Assembly (NCBI GenBank): GCA_005473895.2
Contig: SRJI02000008.1
Span: 1 to 64,000, forward strand
DNA from: Carideicomes alvinocaridis
GTDB taxonomy: Bacteria > Pseudomonadota > Alphaproteobacteria > Rhodobacterales > Rhodobacteraceae
DNA: 64,000 nt
Direction: 5' to 3'
The notes under the pieces were generated by a model. That model was not told where the DNA came from. It did no database searches and worked only from the letters and a program-made list of their open reading frames with translations. Both the position numbers and the translations under genes were made by a program. This document shows, piece after piece, positions 15,956 to 24,093 of this stretch (position 1 is its first letter; the number at the start of each line of letters is the position of its first letter).

Positions 15956-16275
15956 GGCAGCAAATCCTTTTCTTGTCTGCTCGACGCCCGCAGCAGGCGC
16001 CTTGTGCCCCGTATGCTCCCGAGAAGCGGCCCATCGGACGCCGCTGCCCAGAAAATTCGCAGAAAAATTTCGGGCCGCCGATGCGGGCCCTATGGCGGCA
16101 CGTCGATGGCGCCGCTTCTACCAGATATTGTCAGTGAATTTCCGCGCACAACTTGGTATGGTGTGCTCTCCGTCGGCGCTCCCGAAAATCGAAGCCCTCG
16201 GAAAAAATTCCGATGAAGATGTCCGATGGGCGTCTTTTCGGGAGCATATACGAGTGACAGGCAATCGAGCGGCTC
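15956..16275. promoter_or_regulatory. Divergent promoter region with three copies of an operator-like motif
   Basis: This 320-bp intergenic space serves both the ubiquitin-like operon and the sigma-ImmA operon. A GCTCCCGAAAA motif occurs at 16178-16188, as reverse complement at 16235-16245, and as GCTCCCGAGAA at 16015-16025. The outer copies are extended by TAT in mirror orientation (TATGCTCCCGA at 16012-16022; TCGGGAGCATA at 16239-16249). Each outer copy is close to one of the two operon starts, which suggests common control. Confidence 0.6.
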
Positions 16276-16833
16276 ATGAAAGACGACAAAGACGTAGACA
16301 AGTTCTACACCCCGGAAGACGCCACCGAGGCAATTCGAAACCTGTCAGCCGAACAGAAGCGAAGGCTTGAGGCGGCGGCCAGAAGGCGCGCCTGGTTCAC
16401 GGGCGACCATAAAGGCCTGCTGCATGAGGCCATCGCAAGCACAGCAGAGGGGAGGAGACGATGGAATCGCTCCGTCGATATCGTGCGCCATCTGGACAAG
16501 GCGATGCAGAGCATCACGTCCAATGCCGCGAAGCGCAGAAAGGTCGCCGCCGACAATCGTGAAGAGCTATCTGCACGAGACGGATGGCGGGGTGAAGAAC
16601 CATCGACCGAGGCCGCGCTCGAGGCCCGCGAGTTCCGAGAGGAGCAACACGCAAAGGCCATCGAACTGTGCGGTGACGATTGGGAAGTGCAACTTCTCGT
16701 AGAAGGTCTGCTCAACAACAGCACGCCGGAAGAGCTGGTCGAGCTCTTCGGAAGCAAGACCTCATATGAAACGGTCCGAAGAAGAATGAATCGAAAAATC
16801 GAGAACTACCGGGCCCAGGGTGATAACCGATGA
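16276..16833 (+). CDS. Sigma-70-like RNA polymerase sigma factor-related protein
   Basis: The 185-residue product has an N-terminal region-2-like part (LSAEQKRRLEAAARRRAWFTGDHKGLLHEAI... HLDKAMQSITSN) and a C-terminal helix-turn-helix region-4-like part (LLNNSTPEELVELFGSKTSYETVRRRMNRKI). Such short proteins on plasmids and islands are usually labelled ECF-like sigma factors. It starts a three-gene operon whose genes overlap by ATGA, divergent from the ubiquitin-like operon. It could direct transcription of one or both operons. Confidence 0.65.
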   Translation: MKDDKDVDKFYTPEDATEAIRNLSAEQKRRLEAAARRRAWFTGDHKGLLHEAIASTAEGRRRWNRSVDIVRHLDKAMQSITSNAAKRRKVAADNREELSARDGWRGEEPSTEAALEAREFREEQHAKAIELCGDDWEVQLLVEGLLNNSTPEELVELFGSKTSYETVRRRMNRKIENYRAQGDNR

Positions 16834-17240
16834 CGAAAAAGAAGGACCCCGGAGTGACCCGTCTCGAAGACGAGATGGTGGAGGATGTCTTTGCCATGAG
16901 TGACGCCGAGATCGAGGCGGAGCTTCGGGAAGAGGGCGTCGATATCGACGCATTCGACAAGGAAATGGACGACCTCTTCGCATCCGCGCTCGCAGAGGGT
17001 GGGCAGCGGCGCCTGCAGGACGCTCGCAAGGCGGTCGACCTGCATCATGAACGTCAGAAGCGGAAAGAGCAGCAAAAGTCCCAGGACGAACTTCGCGCGC
17101 AGATCGCCGCGATCGTCGCCGGCAACCCTGACCTGACGATGGCCGCCCGCAACTTCGAGAAGGAACATGACGGTGATCTGGAGGGGGTCCTTGAGGACCT
17201 GCAGGAGCTCACAGGCGACGATTGGGATGACGATGAGTGA
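16830..17240 (+). CDS. Acidic coiled-coil-like protein between sigma and ImmA genes
   Basis: The 136-residue product is very acidic (EDEMVEDVFAMSDAEIEAELREEG, EDLQELTGDDWDDDE) with a basic helical stretch in the middle (HHERQKRKEQQKSQDELRAQ). No domain recognised. It overlaps its upstream and downstream neighbours by 4 bp, so it is made in step with them. An anti-sigma role, or a substrate cleaved by the ImmA peptidase, would parallel ImmR-ImmA logic, but nothing in the sequence proves it. Confidence 0.6.
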   Translation: MTKKKDPGVTRLEDEMVEDVFAMSDAEIEAELREEGVDIDAFDKEMDDLFASALAEGGQRRLQDARKAVDLHHERQKRKEQQKSQDELRAQIAAIVAGNPDLTMAARNFEKEHDGDLEGVLEDLQELTGDDWDDDE

Positions 17241-18013
17241 TGCGCACCATCCGTGATCCAGAGGAGTTGCTAAGGGAATTTGGCGTCTCTCGCCCCGACC
17301 AGATCGACTTGGAGGCCATCGCCTGGACGCAGAACGCGCGTGTCCAATACCGTCATCTGCACGGGTGCGAGGCCCGGATCATTGGTGCGGGTAACCGTGC
17401 GAAGATCTCCCTGAAGCCGGATGGGAACCCTCGTCGGAGGCGCTTCTCGCTGGCACACGAGATCGGTCACTGGCAGTGCCATCGAGGTCAGACCCTGATG
17501 TGCCAGTCCGACGATATCGAGACGGGCAGCACGATCGGGAAACTTCCAGAGCGTGCTGCCGACCGCTTCGCCGCGCAGCTCTTGATGCCCGAGTTCCTGA
17601 TCCGGGAGAGCCTCCGCGGCTATAACAACCGGTTCGACATGGGAACCATTAAGGCGATGGCCGAAGACTTCGACATGAGCCTGACGGCTGCAGCGATCAG
17701 GCTGGTCGAGCGCAATACGCAGCCGAGTCTCCTTGTCTGTCACACTCCGAAGGGGCGGAAGTGGTTCACGCGCTCCCCGAAGATGGACCAGCGGTGGTTC
17801 CCCATGGACCGCCTGGACAAAGACAGTCTCGCGTTCGACGTCCTGTTCGGGGGAGGGCCAGACGACAGGATGCTGCGTGCGAGCGGAGCGGATGCCTGGT
17901 TCGACAAGCCATGGGCGGACGAGATACCGATCAAGGAGCAGACCGTGCGAATCTATGACGATGAGGTTCTGACTCTGCTGGTCGTGCAGGATGAGCGGAT
18001 GCTCGCGGACTGA
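17237..18013 (+). CDS. ImmA/IrrE-family zinc metallopeptidase
   Basis: 258 residues. The catalytic motif is RRRFSLAHEIGHWQCHRG (HExxH), with the third ligand region in ERAADRFAAQLLMPEFLI, the usual ImmA/IrrE arrangement. Helices follow (MAEDFDMSLTAAAIRLVE), then a less conserved C-terminal half. Family members inactivate a regulator by cleavage in response to DNA damage or stress. It is the last gene of the sigma operon; the likely target is the adjacent regulator or acidic protein (inference). A parS-like site begins 2 bp after its stop. Confidence 0.85.
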   Translation: MMRTIRDPEELLREFGVSRPDQIDLEAIAWTQNARVQYRHLHGCEARIIGAGNRAKISLKPDGNPRRRRFSLAHEIGHWQCHRGQTLMCQSDDIETGSTIGKLPERAADRFAAQLLMPEFLIRESLRGYNNRFDMGTIKAMAEDFDMSLTAAAIRLVERNTQPSLLVCHTPKGRKWFTRSPKMDQRWFPMDRLDKDSLAFDVLFGGGPDDRMLRASGADAWFDKPWADEIPIKEQTVRIYDDEVLTLLVVQDERMLAD

Positions 18014-18014
18014 T

Positions 18015-18030
18015 GTTGGCAGCTGCCAAC
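18015..18030. other. parS-like palindrome, copy 2
   Basis: Identical 16-mer GTTGGCAGCTGCCAAC, directly after the stop of the ImmA/IrrE gene and between two convergent genes. Confidence 0.8.
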
Positions 18031-18100
18031 TCGAGAAACCTGAGGGACGAATTGTAGACACCTCCGGGCCGCTGCGCAGCCGGCTCAGTGCTGGTATTTG

Positions 18101-18721
18101 TCAAACCTCCCTGTCAGCATCGTCCGGTTGAACTGACCGTGCGTCCTTGGTGGCCTCAAATCCCTCCCAGGCAACGTAGGGGACGATGAGGAGCGCTGCG
18201 ACGGGATCGGCCCACCACCATCCAAATGCCTCCGTCAGGGCAAGCCCGATCAGGACCACGACCGTCTGATACTCGCAAATCAGCGTGTCCTTGGCGTCAT
18301 ACTTCAGCGCGAGCGAGTCCAGGCGCTTGCCGTATCGATACTTCCCCCAGGCGAGGAACGGATTGACGACGAGGGAAACAAGGAGGATCGCGATGCCCCA
18401 CCAGGAGAAACCAGGTGCTTCCTGCGACACGAAGGCTGAGACTGCCTCATAGAGAATGGCCGCGACGACGATCCAGAATGCTGCCGCGACGACCGATAGG
18501 GCGATCTTCTTGCGTTTGAGGACCGTGCGCCGGTCGACGCCCTCCGTCTCGGCCCGCAAGCGCCAGATCAAGGTGCCGGCGGAGGCCGCCTCGACGGTGC
18601 TATCGAGACCCCAACTCACCAAGGCGGCGCTGCCGGTATGCAGACCGGCAGTTACCGACACGATGACCTCCAGTATGTTGTAGACGAGACTGGCGATCTC
18701 CACGCGAAGACCCCGCCTCAA
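18101..18721 (-). CDS. Cation diffusion facilitator (CDF)-type cation transporter, membrane domain only
   Basis: 206 residues with about five to six membrane helices. The CDF hallmark is visible in LVYNILEVIVSVTAGLHTGSAALVSWGLDSTVEAASAGTLIWRLR (helix 2, with a D) and later YDAKDTLICEYQTVVVLIGLAL and WWWADPVAALLIVPYVAWEG (helix 5 metal-site Asp). The cytoplasmic C-terminal CDF domain is absent, so the protein is the short membrane-only type. Proton-driven Zn/Cd/Co export is likely. It lies in the Zn/Cd/Cu block near ZntA. Confidence 0.8.
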   Translation of the reverse strand: MRRGLRVEIASLVYNILEVIVSVTAGLHTGSAALVSWGLDSTVEAASAGTLIWRLRAETEGVDRRTVLKRKKIALSVVAAAFWIVVAAILYEAVSAFVSQEAPGFSWWGIAILLVSLVVNPFLAWGKYRYGKRLDSLALKYDAKDTLICEYQTVVVLIGLALTEAFGWWWADPVAALLIVPYVAWEGFEATKDARSVQPDDADREV

Positions 18722-18878
18722 GTCGGCTTTGCCTGTCGTCCTGCTGCTCCCTCATGAAATCTCTCTTTCCTATGGGTTTTCGTGTAACCCTGCGGACGTT
18801 TCGGGCGGCCGGGCTTTCCTCTTGCGGGTGGGATCAGGGCGAGGTTGCGTTGGGCAACACGTTTGTCCCTGCTCTCCC

Positions 18879-19346
18879 TCAGGCGGCCTCGTAGCTCGTG
18901 AACACCTCGGTGCTGCCATCTTTGCGGATCAGGAACACGTCGTAGGCTTCACGCTCGTCCTCCGGCCCCATCCCCGGTGATCCGTAGGGCATGCCGGGGA
19001 CGGCAAGGCCCACGGCATCGGGGCGTTCGGCGAGGAGCTTTCGGATGTCGGCCACGGGCACATGTCCTTCGATCATGTAGCCCTCGACCTCTCCCGTATG
19101 GCACGACGTCATGTTCTGGGTAATGCCGTTCTCGAGCTTGTGCTGGATCAGAAGCGTGCCAAAACTACGCTCTGTCGTGACGGTGAAGCCGTTCTCTTTC
19201 AGGATCTCGATCCAGGCCGTGCAGCATCCGCAATTGGGGTCCTTCAGGACATGGATCGCGGGCCCGCCCTGGGCTGATCCCGCAAGCGGAACGAATGCCG
19301 CGAAGCTCGCGGTGGCTGCCATCATGGCACGGCGGGTCAAAGTCAT
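18879..19346 (-). CDS. DUF411 periplasmic metal-binding protein
   Basis: 155 residues. The Tat-like signal TRRAMMAATASFAAFVPLAGSAQG is followed by the DUF411 core IHVLKDPNCGCCTAWIEILKENGF (CxCC) and later MTSCHTGEVEGYMIEGHVPVADI. The GMPYGSPGM motif offers further Met ligands. DUF411 proteins occur with copper and other metal resistance operons. It is 12 bp downstream of the ZntA gene on the same strand. Confidence 0.8.
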   Translation of the reverse strand: MTLTRRAMMAATASFAAFVPLAGSAQGGPAIHVLKDPNCGCCTAWIEILKENGFTVTTERSFGTLLIQHKLENGITQNMTSCHTGEVEGYMIEGHVPVADIRKLLAERPDAVGLAVPGMPYGSPGMGPEDEREAYDVFLIRKDGSTEVFTSYEAA

Positions 19347-19358
19347 CTGCGTCTCCTT

Positions 19359-21650
19359 TCAGATGGTGGCAGGTGCGCTCCCGCGCTCTGCATCCGATGT
19401 AGGTCCTGCGGAAGGATCTGCCATCGCGCGCGCGTCGGACGGCTGGAAGAACAGCAGCCGAAGAGCATTCATCGTGACCAGGACGGTCGCTCCGGTATCG
19501 GCGAGGATCGCGATCCAGAGACCGGTCATGCCGAGCACGGTGGTCACAAGAAAGACCGCCTTGAGCCCGAGTGCGATGGCGATGTTCTGGCGAATGTTCG
19601 ACATGGTGGCGCGGGCCAGACGGATCTTCCCGGGCACGTCTGCCACGCGGTTGCGCAGGATCGCCGCGTCGGCCGTCTCCAGCGCGACATCGGTGCCCGA
19701 CCCCATGGCAACGCCGACATGGGCGGCGGCAAGCGCGGGTGCATCGTTGATCCCGTCGCCGATCATCATCACCCGGGCGCCCGTCGTCAGATCGCGGATC
19801 GCCGTCACCTTGTCTTCCGGCATCAGTTCGGCGCGATGCTCGATCCCGAGCCCCCCGGCGATTGCCTGGGCAGTGCGCGGGTTGTCCCCCGTCAACATGA
19901 CCGAAGAGATGCCGAGCCCGCGCAGCTGCGCGACCGCGTCCGCCGCATCGGCACGCGGCTCGTCCCTGAGCGCGATGAGGCCCTGGGGCACGTCTTCGCA
20001 GAGCACGATGACCACCGTCTTGCCCTCGGCTTCAAGCGCCGCCACGCGGGTCCGCAGGTCGTCCGTGAGTGCGCCGCGCTCGTTTGCCAGCCTCGGGGAT
20101 CCGACGCTGACGGTCACGCCGTCGATGGACGCTTCCGCCCCCTTGCCGGGAAGAGCGCGGCCGCCGGTCGCCGCCGCCGCGTCCACGCCCCGCCTTTCGG
20201 CTTCGGCGCAGATCGCCTGTCCGAGCGGGTGGCTCGCGCCGTTCTCGACCCCGGCGGCCAGGGCCATGAGGTCGTCCTCGCTTCCGCTCAGCACCAAAAC
20301 GTCCGTCACGCGGGGCTTGCCATGCGTGAGCGTTCCGGTCTTGTCGAAAGCGACGTGGGTCGTGCGGGCCGCTGCCTCGATCACTGCGCCGCCCTTCATC
20401 AGCAGGCCGTTGCGCGCCCCCGTGGAGAGCGCCGAAGTGATCGAGGCCGGCACCGAGATCACCAGCGCGCAAGGGCAGCCGATCAGCAGCAGCGCCAGCG
20501 CGCGATAGACCCATTCTCCCCACGCCAGCCCGAAGGCCAGCGGCGGGACGATGGCGACGAGAACAGCGGCCCCGACCACGGCGGGCATGTAGACTCGGCT
20601 GAACCGGTCGATGAAGCGTTCGGTCGGCGCACGGGCGCTCTCGGCCTCTTCCACGAGGCGGACGATGCGGGCGATGGTGTTGTCCTCGGCCGACCTCAAC
20701 ACCCGCACGCGCAGCAGCGCCTCCGCATTGATCGACCCTGCGAAGACCTCCGCACCAGGCTCCTTGAGGCTCGGGACGCTCTCTCCTGTCACCGGGCTCT
20801 CGTCGACACCCGACGTGCCGTCGATCACCTCACCGTCGCAGGGCACGCGGTCGCCGGGACGGACCTGCACCACTTGGCCCACCTGGAGCTTCTCGGCCGC
20901 GACCTCACGCGTCTTGCCGCCCACCTCGAGCCGCGCCGTCTTCGGCACGAGCTTCGAGAGAGCCCGGATGCTGTCACGCGCCTTGCCGGCCGAGACGCCT
21001 TCCAGGAGTTCGCCCACGGCGAAGAGAAAGACCACCAGCGCTGCCTCCTCCGGCTCGCCGATTACCAGCGCACCGCCGGCGGCAATCGTCATCAGCATTT
21101 CGATGGTGAAGGGCATTTGCGCCCGCGCCATGGCAAAGGCGCGCTGCGCCACGGGCACGATCCCCACCAAGGTAGCCAGGACGAAGGCCCAGTGGGCGAT
21201 CTCTGCCGGGAAGACGAGGCGGGACGCCCATGCCGTAGCGAGCAATGCACCGGTGCCAATTACCAGTCGGCCCTTGGAGGTCTGATACCACGAGGGGGCC
21301 GTCGCATCCTCTGGCGGTTCCGCTCCGTCCTCTGTGGCGCCGTCAGTGTCCGGAGGCTCAACCGCCTCGGGAAACGCCCCGTCCGGCAGGACGAAACCAC
21401 CCTTGGGTTTCTCCGGCTTCGCCCCCTTGGGTACGATGCCGAAGCCGACGCCGCGCACGGCCATCTCGATCCGCTCGGGCGAGGTCTGGGTCTCATCCAG
21501 GGTCAGCCGCAGCCGCTCGGCCATGAGTGCGACATCGACACTCTCGACCCCGGGAAGGCGCTCGACCGCACCGCGCACCTTCGCCGCGCAGGAGCCGCAA
21601 TCCATGCCCGTCACGCGCCATTCGCGTTGTTCTGAGCTACCGTCGGCCAT
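19359..21650 (-). CDS. zntA: Zn/Cd/Pb-translocating P1B-type ATPase
   Basis: 763 residues. The N-terminal heavy-metal-associated domain has GMDCGSCAAKV (about residues 15-25). There follow TGES actuator (PVTGESVPSL), the transmembrane metal site IGCPCALVISVPAS (CPC), phosphorylation site DKTGTLTHGK, HPLGQAI of the nucleotide domain, and the hinge MIGDGINDAPALAAAHVGVAMGSG. CPC with no CopA-type features indicates a Zn/Cd/Pb exporter. The upstream promoter has a perfect MerR-type dyad in a 19-bp spacer, so metal induction through the MerR protein at 27415 is likely. Confidence 0.93.
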   Translation of the reverse strand: MADGSSEQREWRVTGMDCGSCAAKVRGAVERLPGVESVDVALMAERLRLTLDETQTSPERIEMAVRGVGFGIVPKGAKPEKPKGGFVLPDGAFPEAVEPPDTDGATEDGAEPPEDATAPSWYQTSKGRLVIGTGALLATAWASRLVFPAEIAHWAFVLATLVGIVPVAQRAFAMARAQMPFTIEMLMTIAAGGALVIGEPEEAALVVFLFAVGELLEGVSAGKARDSIRALSKLVPKTARLEVGGKTREVAAEKLQVGQVVQVRPGDRVPCDGEVIDGTSGVDESPVTGESVPSLKEPGAEVFAGSINAEALLRVRVLRSAEDNTIARIVRLVEEAESARAPTERFIDRFSRVYMPAVVGAAVLVAIVPPLAFGLAWGEWVYRALALLLIGCPCALVISVPASITSALSTGARNGLLMKGGAVIEAAARTTHVAFDKTGTLTHGKPRVTDVLVLSGSEDDLMALAAGVENGASHPLGQAICAEAERRGVDAAAATGGRALPGKGAEASIDGVTVSVGSPRLANERGALTDDLRTRVAALEAEGKTVVIVLCEDVPQGLIALRDEPRADAADAVAQLRGLGISSVMLTGDNPRTAQAIAGGLGIEHRAELMPEDKVTAIRDLTTGARVMMIGDGINDAPALAAAHVGVAMGSGTDVALETADAAILRNRVADVPGKIRLARATMSNIRQNIAIALGLKAVFLVTTVLGMTGLWIAILADTGATVLVTMNALRLLFFQPSDARAMADPSAGPTSDAERGSAPATI

Positions 21651-21667
21651 GATGGTTCTCCGTCCTG

Positions 21668-21715
21668 ATTCCCAATCGGGAATGGATATACGACCTACAG
21701 CAACTGTAGGTTCAA
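21668..21715 (-). promoter_or_regulatory. zntA promoter with 19-bp spacer and MerR-type dyad
   Basis: On the minus strand TTGAAC (21710-21715) and TATATC (21685-21690) are separated by exactly 19 bp, the overlong spacer typical of MerR-activated promoters. The spacer holds the perfect dyad CTACAG-TTG-CTGTAG. Just downstream a second palindrome ATTCCCAATCGGGAAT (21668-21683) overlaps the start region and may bind another regulator. Confidence 0.8.
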
Positions 21716-22074
21716 GGGCTTATAAGTATTTTCCCCGAACCGGAACGGCCCGCATGGTTCAACTTAAAAGGCCTGCGCTTGCCCGAGCGGGTGCAGTCAC
21801 TGGATCAACGCACGGGTCAGCCGGATTCGCGTCGGCAAGGTGCTGTCGGTGCCCCGCCTCTCTGAACTCCAACCACCTCCTCGCCTATTGACGGATCATG
21901 CAAGCGAGGCCTCTCCTCGGAAAGCCTGAGGAGGATGCGTGGAGAATTTTTGGATCGCCAGCGGGCTGGCCCCGTTTCCCGGGCTCGGTAAATTCATCGA
22001 AGGCACAGTGGCCGAATTTGTCCGGATCCGGCCGCAGCTACTCACCTCGGGCGCTCAGGGTGCTTTTACGCCCG
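21716..22074. other. Intergenic region between zntA and ZIP genes
   Basis: About 360 bp between the zntA promoter and the end of the ZIP gene. I see no gene with a credible start or family signature and no clear repeat; it may hold decayed sequence. Confidence 0.4.
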
Positions 22075-22857
22075 TCAACCCAACCAGACATCAAGGAAAA
22101 GCATGATGACGAGCCCGATGGCAAGCCCCAGCGTTGCCTTGTTTTGGTGCCCGCTACGGTGAGTTTCGGGAATGATTTCGTGACTGATGACATAGAGCAT
22201 CGCGCCCGCTGCGAATGCGAGTCCCCAAGGCAGCAGCGGCTCGGACAGCGTGATAATGCCGGCGCCAAGTAGGCCGCCGATCGGTTCGACAAGGCCGGTC
22301 AGGGCAGCGATACCCCAGGCGCGCACCCGAGGATACCCCTCGCCCAGGAGAGAGACAGCTACGGCAAGTCCTTCGGGCGCGTTCTGAAGCCCGATGCCAA
22401 TCGCAAGAGGCAGACCGCCTTCCACGCCGCCCGATCCGAAGCCAACGCCGACGGCGAGACCCTCAGGGAAGTTATGGATCGTGATCGCGATGATGAACAA
22501 CCAGACGCGCCTGAGCGCGACCGCCTCAGGTCCTTCGCGCCCGGTCTTGAAGTGTTCGTGAGGGAGGCGCTCGTTCATCAGTGCAACTGCCCCCATGCCG
22601 AACAGGATCGAGACGCATACGACGGCGGCGGGCATCGCGCCATTCGCAAACATCGGCTCGGCTGCGTCCAGTGCCGGGATAATGAGCGAGAAAAATGAGG
22701 CCGCGAGCATCACACCGGCTGCGAAGCCCAGCAAAAGATCTCGTGTCGCGCGGCTCGGAACTCGGCCGAACAGGACCGGAATTGCTCCGAGCGCGGTCAG
22801 CGACCCGGCAGCCAAGCTGCCCAGGAAACCGAGTGCGATTGGAGAGATGTCTATCAC
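22075..22857 (-). CDS. ZIP-family metal transporter
   Basis: About 260 residues and eight membrane helices. Helices 4 and 5 carry the metal path motifs IITIHNFPEGLAVGVGFG-like (here IAITIHNFPEGLAVG) and GIGLQNAPEGLAVAVSLL. The cytoplasmic loop has MNERLPHEHFKTGREG. ZIP proteins import Zn, Fe or Mn. GTG at 22857 is preferred because GGTGGAG lies 6 nt upstream; the frame is open to 22896. A Fur-family-type palindrome lies 39 bp upstream, which would make it metal-repressed uptake inside an efflux island. Confidence 0.8.
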   Translation of the reverse strand: MIDISPIALGFLGSLAAGSLTALGAIPVLFGRVPSRATRDLLLGFAAGVMLAASFFSLIIPALDAAEPMFANGAMPAAVVCVSILFGMGAVALMNERLPHEHFKTGREGPEAVALRRVWLFIIAITIHNFPEGLAVGVGFGSGGVEGGLPLAIGIGLQNAPEGLAVAVSLLGEGYPRVRAWGIAALTGLVEPIGGLLGAGIITLSEPLLPWGLAFAAGAMLYVISHEIIPETHRSGHQNKATLGLAIGLVIMLFLDVWLG

Positions 22858-22895
22858 GAATTGCTCCACCACAAGGCTACGGCCGTTGCAGATCA

Positions 22896-22912
22896 CAAAT
22901 GATAATCATTTG
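22896..22912. promoter_or_regulatory. Fur-family-type palindromic operator
   Basis: CAAATGATAATCATTTG is a perfect 8-bp inverted repeat around one base, close to the core of the Fur consensus (ATGATAATCAT). It lies upstream of the ZIP gene and may be bound by Fur, Mur or Zur. Confidence 0.6.
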
Positions 22913-23055
22913 CAAATAGGGGTCCGCTTCTATGGCAGGAAGCAAAAACGAGATCGAAACAACCTTCACAAGGTCGTGCACGAACTGACCATGCCCGGTC
23001 TTTCTCATCCACCCCGAGTTTGAAATAGTGAACATAAACAAGAGGATTGCAAGTC

Positions 23056-23727
23056 ATGCTGACAAGACGCCATTTCATCGGCGCGACCGCCGCCCTGTTC
23101 TCGCCCGCATTGTCGCGAGTCGCTGTCGCAAGCTCTTGGCCAACCGATGAGCAGAAGGCCGCGTGGGACGCGCAGGTCACCCCTCCCGACTACGATCCGG
23201 CCACAACAAACCCCTGGGACCTACATCCACGCCTGCTGCCGCAGCGGGTCAATGCCCGGCCCGGGCTTGTGCCCGGAGATATCCATGTCGATGCAGTGGC
23301 CCGCTACCTCTACCACATCGAAGAGGGTGGAACGGCCATGCGATACGGGGTGGCAATTGGCAGGGATGGCCTCTACGAACCGGGGGTCTACACCATCAAG
23401 CGCAAGGTGGAGTGGCCGCACTGGAAGCCCACGCAGGATATGGTCCGTCGCAATCCTGACATTTACAAAGAGGTCGAAGATGGAATGGAGCCGGGCCCGA
23501 AGAACGCACTCGGCTCTCGTGCGCTCTATCTCTATGTCGGCGAACGGGACACTTATCTGCGCATCCACGGCACTCCTTACCCACGGTCGATTGGCAGTCG
23601 GGCCAGTTCCGGCTGCGTGCGGATGGTCATGCCCCACATCAACGACCTCTACGAGCAGGTCGAGATCGGGGTCACGGCCCACCTTTACCCGGCCCCTGGC
23701 GACGGACCCGTCACGGCGCATAGCTGA
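23056..23727 (+). CDS. L,D-transpeptidase (YkuD domain), exported
   Basis: 223 residues with Tat-like signal MLTRRHFIGATAALFSPALSRVAVA. The YkuD catalytic motif is HGTPYPRSIGSRASSGCVRM (H ... SxGCVRM with nucleophile Cys). These enzymes form 3-3 cross-links in peptidoglycan or attach lipoproteins. AGAGGA lies 9 nt before the ATG. It sits between metal transport and a cell-wall peptidase gene, suggesting envelope adaptation as cargo. Confidence 0.85.
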   Translation: MLTRRHFIGATAALFSPALSRVAVASSWPTDEQKAAWDAQVTPPDYDPATTNPWDLHPRLLPQRVNARPGLVPGDIHVDAVARYLYHIEEGGTAMRYGVAIGRDGLYEPGVYTIKRKVEWPHWKPTQDMVRRNPDIYKEVEDGMEPGPKNALGSRALYLYVGERDTYLRIHGTPYPRSIGSRASSGCVRMVMPHINDLYEQVEIGVTAHLYPAPGDGPVTAHS

Positions 23728-23787
23728 CCGCCGCCCGAGTCCGGAGAGATCATCATTGCACCAGAGGGGTGATGGCCTGCCAATTCC

Positions 23788-24090
23788 TCAACCCTCGGTC
23801 TGTGCCGCGCGCTGTGTGCAGATCGGTCGGCCGTCCGCCGTTCGGAGCGGGAGCATTGTCGTCTCTACGGGTCCGACATGCCGATACCAGTAGCAGCCGT
23901 CCTCGGGCCGCAAGCGAACCGACTGGAGATCCTGATGGGCTGCCGCCATCGTGCTCAGTTGAGTTATCACCTCGGTCGAGACGGTCGAATTCGGCTCCGC
24001 CGGATCGACGGAGGGGGCGGCACATGCGGCGAGGGTCGACAACGATGCAACCAGTAAGAGTGCTGGGCCCGATTTTTTTGTGCGGTTCAT
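23788..24090 (-). CDS. Small lipoprotein
   Basis: 100 residues with signal peptide ending in the lipobox LAAC (SLSTLAACAAPS), so a lipid-anchored periplasmic protein. The mature part has CYWYRHVGPVETTMLPLRTADGRPIC. No family recognised. It follows the M23 peptidase gene by 3 bp and is probably the last gene of that operon. Confidence 0.65.
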   Translation of the reverse strand: MNRTKKSGPALLLVASLSTLAACAAPSVDPAEPNSTVSTEVITQLSTMAAAHQDLQSVRLRPEDGCYWYRHVGPVETTMLPLRTADGRPICTQRAAQTEG

Positions 24091-24093
24091 GGG

